Source of the DNA: an uncultured Prevotella sp.
GTDB taxonomy: Bacteria > Bacteroidota > Bacteroidia > Bacteroidales > Bacteroidaceae
NCBI GenBank assembly: GCA_900315035.1
Contig: OMXO01000044.1
Coordinates: forward strand, 1-61,510
Direction: 5' to 3'
Length of the DNA stretch: 61,510 bases
The position numbers were made by a program, and so were the translations under genes. This document shows positions 17,104 to 22,425 of the stretch, piece by piece (positions within the stretch are counted from its first letter, which is position 1; the number at the start of each line of letters is the position of its first letter). The notes under the pieces are model-generated. The model had not been told where the DNA came from and searched no databases. It saw only the letters and a program-made list of their open reading frames with translations.

Positions 17104-17641
17104 AGACAGATATTATCTTGTGTGGCGTAGGAGGTCAAGGTATCCTCTCTATCGCAACGACTATATCAAACAGGCTGAGGTTCACGGAATGAGTCAGCGT
17201 GGTGGCGATGTGCAGTCGAATCTGCGACTCTCCAGCGACCCCATTTCGAGCGACCTGATTCCGCTGGGTGGTGCCGATGTCATTATCTCGATGGAACCGA
17301 TGGAAGCGCTCCGCTATCTGCCGTTCCTCTCGAAGGATGGCTGGATCATCACCTCGAGCACGCCTTTCGTGAATATCCCCAACTATCCTGATATCGAGAC
17401 GATCAAGGCCGATCTCGAGAAGATCAACAATGTGATTATGCTCGACATCGAACAGGCTGCCAAGGATAACGGTGTGCCCCGTAGTGCTAACGTCATTCTG
17501 CTGGGTGCGGCCCAGAAGGCTCTGGGCATCGAGTACGATAAACTTGAGGATGCTATCCGCCGAGTTTTCGGCCGCAAGGGCGAGGCTATCGTCGAGGCCA
17601 ACATCAAGGCACTGGCCATCGGTCGTGCTGCTCAGAAGTAA
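17101..17641 (+). pseudogene. iorB: indolepyruvate:ferredoxin oxidoreductase, beta subunit, frameshifted
   Basis: The ATG at 17101 overlaps the iorA stop and opens the expected frame (M-K-T-D-I-I-L-C-G-V-G-G-Q-G-I-L-S-I-A) but hits a stop at 17191-17193. The rest of IorB (Y-I-K-Q-A-E-V-H-G-M-S-Q-R-G-G-D-V-Q, then to ..I-G-R-A-A-Q-K at 17641) is in another frame. Family members carry roughly a dozen residues between these two blocks, so a short internal deletion of non-multiple-of-three length near 17158-17165 explains both the loss and the shift. Joined, the parts give ~180 codons. As written the enzyme could not be made; an assembly error is the main alternative. Confidence 0.8.
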
Positions 17642-17652
17642 TAAAGAAAGTA

Positions 17653-18963
17653 ATGGAAACACCAATAAAGAAAGAAATCGTTGACGGACTGGTAGCCGAG
17701 CTTGGTATCAAGGATTTTTCCAAGGCCACGATCCGCGAAGTGAAGCAAGTGGCAGCCAAGTCCGAGAAGGCGAGTGGGGTAGAGTTCATCAAGATGGAGA
17801 TGGGCATTCCTGGTCTGCCTGCTGCTCAAGTGGGTGTCGATGCCCAGATTCAGGCATTGAAGGATGGTATCGCCCACAGCTATCCCGATATTCAGGGTGC
17901 GCTTGTGCTCAAAGAGGCCGCCTCGCAGTTTGTGAAGGCATTCATCGGCATCGACATCAAGCCCGAAGGTTGTATCCCCGTAAGTGGTTCGATGCAAGGC
18001 ACTTTCGCCTCGTTCCTCACCTGTTCGCAGCGCGACAAGACGAAGGATACCGTACTCTTTATCGACCCGGGCTTCCCTGTTCAGAAGATGCAGTTGGAGG
18101 TGATGGGCGTGAAGTATCAGACCTTCGATGTCTATGCCTATCGTGGAGATAAACTCGGTCCGAAACTCGAGGGCTATCTCAAGCAGCGCAACATCTGCGC
18201 CATCGTCTATTCCAATCCCAACAATCCCTCGTGGATCTGTCTGCGAGAGGAGGAGTTGAAGGTGATTGGCGAGCTCGCTACGAAATACGATGCCATCGTG
18301 ATGGAGGATCTCGCTTACTTCGCAATGGACTTCCGTAAGGATCTCTCGACACCGTTCCAACCGCCTTATCAGGCTACTGTCGCCCGTTATACCGACAATT
18401 ACATGCTGCTCATAAGTGGCTCAAAGGCATTCAGTTATGCGGGTGAGCGTATCGGTGTTACCTGTATCTCCGATGCCTTGTTCCATCGTCATTTCGACGC
18501 CCTGTCGGAGCGTTATCAGGGATTGCCGTTCGGTCCCGTGTTCTCTACGCGCATGCTTTATGCGCTGAGTTCAGGTACGAGTCACAGTGCCCAGTATGCG
18601 ATGGCTGCCATGCTGAAAGCCGCCTACGAGGGTAAGTACGATTTCCGCAAGGAGATCAGTGTTTATGGTGAGCGCGCCAAGAAACTCAAGGAGATTTTCT
18701 GCCGTCACAACTTCTATGTGGTCTATGATAAAGACCTCGACGAGCCTATTGCCGACGGTTTCTACTTCACGATCGGTTATCCTGGTATGACCTCTGGTCA
18801 GTTGGCTCACGAACTGATGTACTATGGTGTATCGGCCATCTGTCTGATCACTTGTGGCAGCGAACAAGAGGGTTTGCGTGTCTGCACATCCTTCATCGAG
18901 GATCACCAATACGATCTTTTGGAAGAGCGCATGAAGATTTTCGAGGCGAATAATCCGCGATAA
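17653..18963 (+). CDS. PLP-dependent class I/II aminotransferase
   Basis: The protein has 436 aa. It shows the fold-type I hallmarks: S-G-S-M-Q-G (111-116, phosphate-binding turn), S-N-P-N-N-P (187-192), M-E-D-L-A-Y (217-222) and the Schiff-base lysine K258 in S-G-S-K-A-F-S-Y-A-G-E-R. Placed 11 bp after iorB, it most likely supplies or consumes the aryl-pyruvate substrates of IorAB by transaminating aromatic amino acids; this is inferred from context, not specificity residues. The reported start follows the frame of the first conserved helix. A strong terminator follows. Confidence 0.85.
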   Translation: METPIKKEIVDGLVAELGIKDFSKATIREVKQVAAKSEKASGVEFIKMEMGIPGLPAAQVGVDAQIQALKDGIAHSYPDIQGALVLKEAASQFVKAFIGIDIKPEGCIPVSGSMQGTFASFLTCSQRDKTKDTVLFIDPGFPVQKMQLEVMGVKYQTFDVYAYRGDKLGPKLEGYLKQRNICAIVYSNPNNPSWICLREEELKVIGELATKYDAIVMEDLAYFAMDFRKDLSTPFQPPYQATVARYTDNYMLLISGSKAFSYAGERIGVTCISDALFHRHFDALSERYQGLPFGPVFSTRMLYALSSGTSHSAQYAMAAMLKAAYEGKYDFRKEISVYGERAKKLKEIFCRHNFYVVYDKDLDEPIADGFYFTIGYPGMTSGQLAHELMYYGVSAICLITCGSEQEGLRVCTSFIEDHQYDLLEERMKIFEANNPR

Positions 18964-18991
18964 ACGCAGATTTTTCGATAAAAACGTCAAT

Positions 18992-19027
18992 TCCCCAATC
19001 ACTTCTAAGCGGTTGGGGATTTTCTTT
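18992..19027 (+). terminator. terminator of the iorAB-aminotransferase operon
   Basis: The stem TCCCCAA/TTGGGGA (18992-18998 with 19013-19019) is followed directly by TTTTCTTT. Confidence 0.75.
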
Positions 19028-19104
19028 GTATTCCTTGTTTTGTAAAGTAATTTCAAACCTTTCAATTTTCGCCTGTTTCTGCGCTATTTGCGACTATTAA
19101 TAGA

Positions 19105-19136
19105 AAAAATTGTTCCCATACTAGGGAGCAATTTTT
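19105..19136. repeat. 32-bp inverted repeat
   Basis: AAAAATTG-t-TCCC pairs with GGGA-g-CAATTTTT around a 6-nt centre. It lies in a 600-bp gene-free stretch (18964-19561) at the left edge of the accessory island. A second copy of GCAATTTTT follows at about 19150. The U-rich 3' arm could also make it a terminator. Confidence 0.6.
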
Positions 19137-19348
19137 ACCTTTAATGCTAGCAATTTTTCTCTCTAGAGGCAGCTAAAATCACTATTTCTGCTTATATTCT
19201 TTTTGTAAGTTATTTTCATTGCCCACTTTCACCCATTCCAAGCCCGCACAATGCCCCAGATTCCCCAAAATTGGAAAATTAGACATTTGGACTTTCTGAC
19301 ATTAAGCAATTCCCACCTACACAATCTTAGGGTTATAGTATATTATAA

Positions 19349-19376
19349 ATTATATATTATTTTAATAATATATAAT
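19349..19376. repeat. AT-only perfect palindrome
   Basis: A 13-bp arm (19349-19361) is exactly inverted at 19364-19376 with a TT centre; it contains no G or C. It is flanked by related inverted segments (TGACATTAAG at about 19296 and CTTAATGTC at about 19420). With the octamer array beside it, this resembles an easily melted origin region; function is inferred only. Confidence 0.6.
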
Positions 19377-19426
19377 TCTTATACCCTTCTCTTCCCCCTC
19401 TGTGTACTATTGGAAATACCTTAATG

Positions 19427-19465
19427 TCCAAAATTCCAAAATTCCAAAATTCCAAAATTCCAAAG
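19427..19465. repeat. octamer direct repeat array, TCCAAAAT x4 plus partial
   Basis: Four exact TCCAAAAT units with strict 8-bp spacing are followed by TCCAAAG. The array starts 50 bp after the AT palindrome and ends 31 bp before a perfect promoter. Iteron-like arrangement; no binding protein can be assigned. Confidence 0.7.
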
Positions 19466-19496
19466 TGATGATCGTCTTAAATTAGTTGGGATTTCA

Positions 19497-19528
19497 TTTG
19501 GTGGTTTCGAGGGAATTGTCTATCTTTG
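19497..19528 (+). promoter_or_regulatory. promoter of micro-ORF / toxin-antitoxin operon
   Basis: -33 TTTG (19497-19500), 20-nt spacer, -7 TATCTTTG (19521-19528): an exact match to the Bacteroidetes promoter. Confidence 0.8.
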
Positions 19529-19561
19529 CGTCCGTTAATCTCTTTATTAACTTTAAATTGT

Positions 19562-19642
19562 ATGCGTATGAAAAAGAAAAAAGCAAAAAAATCGGCAAAA
19601 AGTTGCTCAGTTGGTAAACTTTTCATATCTTTGCAGCGATGA
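19562..19642 (+). CDS. Lys-rich 26-aa micro-ORF coupled to the toxin start
   Basis: The frame begins ATG-CGT-ATG and encodes 26 residues, 8 of them Lys and 7 of those among the first 13 positions. Its TGA (19640-19642) overlaps the toxin ATG (19639-19641) in an ATGA arrangement. It lies about 30 nt downstream of a perfect promoter. No family is recognised. It could be a leader peptide that controls toxin translation by coupling, or a chance frame; the exact ATGA overlap favours the former. Confidence 0.4.
   Translation: MRMKKKKAKKSAKSCSVGKLFISLQR
19602..19633 (+). promoter_or_regulatory. second, start-proximal promoter of the toxin gene
   Basis: -33-like GTTG (19602-19605), 20-nt spacer, -7 TATCTTTG (19626-19633). 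The expected start of transcription falls at or next to the toxin ATG (19639), which would give a nearly leaderless mRNA. Confidence 0.5.
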
Positions 19643-19980
19643 AACGAAGAATCATTGCCTACCAGAATTACTACAAGGACTTCTTCGAGTCATTAGATGA
19701 GGGGACGCAGCAAAAGATTCTTTATGGAATGCTCTTGCTGAAAAACCAGGAACGCTTACCGTCAAAGTTCGTCAAACCGATACGTGACGGCCTTTTTGAA
19801 TTAAGGATCGAGTGGCAGAGCAATATCTACAGGATATTCTTCTGCTTCGATGAAGGACAAGTGGTGGTGCTCTTCAACTGTTTTCAGAAAAAGAGCCAGA
19901 AGACACCGACCAAAGAGATCAATAAAGCATTAAAACTGAAATCAGAGTATGAAGAAAGAAAAAAGCAAGGTGATTTTTGA
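19639..19980 (+). CDS. RelE/HigB-type toxin (phage Gp49-like family)
   Basis: The protein has 113 aa. The fold pattern fits the HigB/Gp49 branch of RelE toxins: N-terminal helices with F-F-E-S-L-D-E-G-T-Q-Q-K-I, then the beta sheet L-F-E-L-R-I-E-W-Q-S-N-I-Y-R-I-F-F-C-F with its conserved Arg residues, and V-V-V-L-F-N-C-F-Q-K-K-S-Q-K-T-P. Such toxins cleave mRNA on the ribosome. The gene order toxin-then-antitoxin with a 32-bp overlap is typical of HigBA. It is the first full gene of the accessory island. Confidence 0.85.
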   Translation: MKRRIIAYQNYYKDFFESLDEGTQQKILYGMLLLKNQERLPSKFVKPIRDGLFELRIEWQSNIYRIFFCFDEGQVVVLFNCFQKKSQKTPTKEINKALKLKSEYEERKKQGDF

Positions 19981-20254
19981 TGTGGATGCACAGTTGGATG
20001 CTGCATTTGGAAAAGAAGGCACCCCAGAACGTGCAGCAGCCGAAGAAAAGGCCAATGCCTTTTTTACAGGACAGATCATTGAAGAAGCACGAAAAAAGGC
20101 AAATATCACTCAGGAGGAACTGGCAGCCAGGATTGGTACAAACAAATCGTATATTTCACGTGTTGAGACTGGTCGCACTGAACCCAAAGTCTCAACCTTC
20201 TACCGCATCATTGCCGCCCTCGGCCTCACGGTGGAACTCACACCAGCGGTATGA
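19949..20254 (+). CDS. XRE-family antitoxin (HigA-like)
   Basis: The protein has 101 aa. The C-terminal helix-turn-helix (about residues 45-97) contains N-I-T-Q-E-E-L-A-A-R-I-G-T-N-K-S-Y-I-S-R-V-E, a textbook XRE motif. The N-terminal part is acidic and would contact the toxin. It is expected to neutralise the toxin and repress the shared promoter. It overlaps the toxin gene by 32 bp in a different frame. Confidence 0.88.
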   Translation: MKKEKSKVIFDVDAQLDAAFGKEGTPERAAAEEKANAFFTGQIIEEARKKANITQEELAARIGTNKSYISRVETGRTEPKVSTFYRIIAALGLTVELTPAV

Positions 20255-20287
20255 TTATTGAAATAGAAAAGTCGTATTAATATAAAT

Positions 20288-21307
20288 ATGGAACAAGAAA
20301 AATCAGCCAGAGAGATACTGGCGTATATAGAGCGTAATTTATTCAAAGGAATCGACCTCGATAAGGCGAGTAGGCTGGAGGGCGAAGAGCGCAGGACTTA
20401 CAGGCTCTCGCAGGTAGAGCGGTTGCTGGCAGAGAAACATGGCTCAGTGGCGTTGGCAGTATATCTGTCGGATATGTTCTGGACGGCAGATGAAGGTCGC
20501 AAACTTCCCGAGCATCCCAACCCGCTATTGTCGCTGAAGGATCAGCAGATGCTGACCAAAGAGGAAATGGACAGACTGAGGCTGATCTTGGAGATAGCAG
20601 GTCTGTGCCACGATTTGAGCCAACATTTCGTTTTTGACCTTACGGAGGCTTTCGGCATCAAGAATCGTTTCTGGATAGATAACAAGCAACTGTTTGAGTG
20701 GCTTACCACTACCGAGTATGAGTGGATAGCGATGCATACGGCCTTTCTCTTGAGAAAGCACGCTATCAACGTCTTTATAGACAGTTATTACCAACCAGCA
20801 CAAGACGGGATGGCCGAACTCTTCTCGAGAGAGCATAGAGAACTGATACGCCATCCGGATAATACGGAGATACCCCCTCGCGACTATGTGAAAACCATCC
20901 TCAATGAGTTGCTGAGGATAGACAGGCACTGGAAGCGCGGACACAAGTTGAAACTCGACCCCGAGGTGGTGATTCTGCACGACGAGATTTACGGTCTGAT
21001 ACCACTGCAGTTTGACAAGGTGATACTGCAGGCTGCCCAAGAACTCTACGACTATATGGATGCCGAACTGCAGGGCAAGTTGTTGGCGAAAGGCCTCCGT
21101 CCGAATGTTATGTGGAGAAATCAGCCCAAGTCGGTGCATCGCGCTGCCGATGAGTTGCTGGGGCATTTCGCAGAGAAAGTCCGCGAGGTTCGTTCCAAGT
21201 ATCTGGCAAAGGGTTGGGTAGAGGATGTTTCGCTGGCCTTCGGTTATCTGATGGCCCATGCTGAACGTTGTTTACTGGGTAACTGGCGAAACGTTTCAAT
21301 GTATTAA
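20288..21307 (+). CDS. hypothetical protein of the island, 339 aa
   Basis: No family is recognised. The protein is soluble, mainly helical and acidic-basic mixed, with no signal peptide. Features seen are an N-terminal helix pair with a charged stretch (L-E-G-E-E-R-R-T-Y-R-L-S), a hydrophobic core segment L-R-L-I-L-E-I-A-G-L-C-H-D-L, and a C-terminal region ending F-G-Y-L-M-A-H-A-E-R-C-L-L. It starts 33 bp after the antitoxin and ends 1 bp before the next gene, so it is part of the same transcription unit or paired with the next gene. The one C-H-D triplet is not enough to call an HD hydrolase. Confidence 0.6.
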   Translation: MEQEKSAREILAYIERNLFKGIDLDKASRLEGEERRTYRLSQVERLLAEKHGSVALAVYLSDMFWTADEGRKLPEHPNPLLSLKDQQMLTKEEMDRLRLILEIAGLCHDLSQHFVFDLTEAFGIKNRFWIDNKQLFEWLTTTEYEWIAMHTAFLLRKHAINVFIDSYYQPAQDGMAELFSREHRELIRHPDNTEIPPRDYVKTILNELLRIDRHWKRGHKLKLDPEVVILHDEIYGLIPLQFDKVILQAAQELYDYMDAELQGKLLAKGLRPNVMWRNQPKSVHRAADELLGHFAEKVREVRSKYLAKGWVEDVSLAFGYLMAHAERCLLGNWRNVSMY

Positions 21308-21308
21308 G

Positions 21309-22040
21309 ATGAGTGGTAATCGCAATGACTATAGTTCGCCAGCCGAATGGCTGTCGATGGTCAGACAGGATGGTGCCTGGCTGAACCAACAGTCGTATCT
21401 CGAATCTTCGACAGAAAGCGATATCAGCGAACTTCGTGATCAAGCCATCAGATGGATAGGCGAAGGCGAGACCTTAGGGTTCTGGGAGATTTACCGTCAC
21501 GAGGTGGAGCCGGTAGTAGCAGAGGTTTGGGAGATAGCCGATCTGACGCTGGCCAAACTGAAGATTCAAACCGTGGGCATGCTTTCGATAGAGTGGATAG
21601 AGCAGCATGCGAAGCTCGGCGATCACGACTCGAAAGAGTCTGCGAAGGAGGATCAGTCGGGTCTGAACTATTTTGCTCCGATGAAGATTCTTCAGGAGCT
21701 TCTTTCCGAGAAGTGGTTCGACGAGGTTAGTACTGACAAGAAGCGGTTTACGGTGGCTTGGCGACATCAGTTGATGGAAGATCTGATGGCCTCCGACTGT
21801 CGCGACGAGGTTGCTAAGGCCTGGGCAAATAAGGATCTGAGGCTTCAGGTTAAAGGTCATGTCATGGGCGCTCTGACGAAGGCTGGTGTATTCAAAAAGG
21901 ACAAATTTTTGCCTATCGCGCGTATATATTGTGGTACGCACGAGAACTCGATGGATCCAAAAACCTTGTCCAACTATATGGGCAAATGGAATAAGACCCA
22001 TTATGGCGACTGGATTATCGATTACGTGAAGAAAGAGTAA
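21309..22040 (+). CDS. hypothetical protein of the island, 243 aa
   Basis: No family is assigned. Start 21309 (M-S-G-N-R-N-D-Y) is chosen because it lies 1 bp after the preceding stop; a longer frame from 21258 would overlap that gene. The N-terminal half is acidic. The C-terminal ~120 residues (from L-N-Y-F-A-P-M-K-I-L-Q-E-L-L) look like a compact domain with K-G-H-V-M-G-A-L-T-K-A-G-V-F and D-P-K-T-L-S-N-Y-M-G-K-W-N. That domain resembles small uncharacterised domains found near Bacteroidetes mobile elements, but I cannot name it. Tight coupling to the 339-aa gene suggests the two proteins act together. Confidence 0.6.
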   Translation: MSGNRNDYSSPAEWLSMVRQDGAWLNQQSYLESSTESDISELRDQAIRWIGEGETLGFWEIYRHEVEPVVAEVWEIADLTLAKLKIQTVGMLSIEWIEQHAKLGDHDSKESAKEDQSGLNYFAPMKILQELLSEKWFDEVSTDKKRFTVAWRHQLMEDLMASDCRDEVAKAWANKDLRLQVKGHVMGALTKAGVFKKDKFLPIARIYCGTHENSMDPKTLSNYMGKWNKTHYGDWIIDYVKKE

Positions 22041-22054
22041 TCGAAAAAACAGGG

Positions 22055-22101
22055 GTTTTTCAATCGAAAACAGTAAAATCGGGCGTTTTTCAATCGAAAA
22101 C
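22055..22101. repeat. paired 17-bp direct repeats, each an inverted repeat
   Basis: GTTTTTCAATCGAAAAC occurs twice (22055-22071 and 22085-22101), 30 bp apart. Each copy is itself an interrupted palindrome (GTTTT / AAAAC). They follow the stop of the 243-aa gene. They could be operators, recombination sites or hairpins that protect the transcript end. Confidence 0.7.
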
Positions 22102-22116
22102 GTTTTTAGCATGAAG

Positions 22117-22152
22117 CGGGCATTTCCAAGAAGATGGAAGTGCTCGTTTTTT
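22117..22152 (+). terminator. terminator of the island's first unit
   Basis: An 11-bp stem (22117-22127 with 22136-22146, containing G-U pairs and one mismatch) with an 8-nt loop is followed by TTTTTT (22147-22152). Confidence 0.8.
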
Positions 22153-22228
22153 AGTACTTGTAACTAATTGATTATCATAGAGTTGTTTGTTTTGGTGCTA
22201 ATTTGCTCGTAAATTAATAAATAAGATT

Positions 22229-22258
22229 TTTGCACCTATCAATCGCTTCGTATCTTTG
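22229..22258 (+). promoter_or_regulatory. promoter of the BT4734/DUF3987 gene
   Basis: -33 TTTG (22229-22232), 18-nt spacer, -7 TATCTTTG (22251-22258). It gives a long leader of about 160 nt before the ATG at 22426. Confidence 0.65.
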
Positions 22259-22270
22259 CACCCGAAAATG

Positions 22271-22327
22271 GAGATGAGCAAGGTGAGTCATCTCGGAGTG
22301 ATGCAAAAGTCACAGCGGTTTCACCTT
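22271..22327 (+). promoter_or_regulatory. structured 5' leader with two competing helices
   Basis: Hairpin 1 pairs GAGATGA (22271-22277) with TCATCTC (22288-22294). Its loop contains AAGGTGA (22280-22286), which is exactly complementary to TCACCTT (22321-22327). The two helices would form a pseudoknot or exclude each other. Further palindromes (GCTGGCCAGC at about 22380) lie before the start codon. Looks like a regulatory leader; no known riboswitch class is recognised. Confidence 0.4.
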
Positions 22328-22425
22328 ATTTAATTTATTAACTGAGCGAAGTGAGCTGAAGGAATCTCATGAGTTAAGCTGGCCAGCGTTTCAAAGGCTT
22401 CTCCACTCACAAAACTCTTTAAAAC

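Noticed and set aside
17101-17200. Programmed frameshift in iorB
   Set aside because: No slippery heptamer or stimulatory structure is seen, and conserved residues are missing, which a frameshift site alone would not explain.
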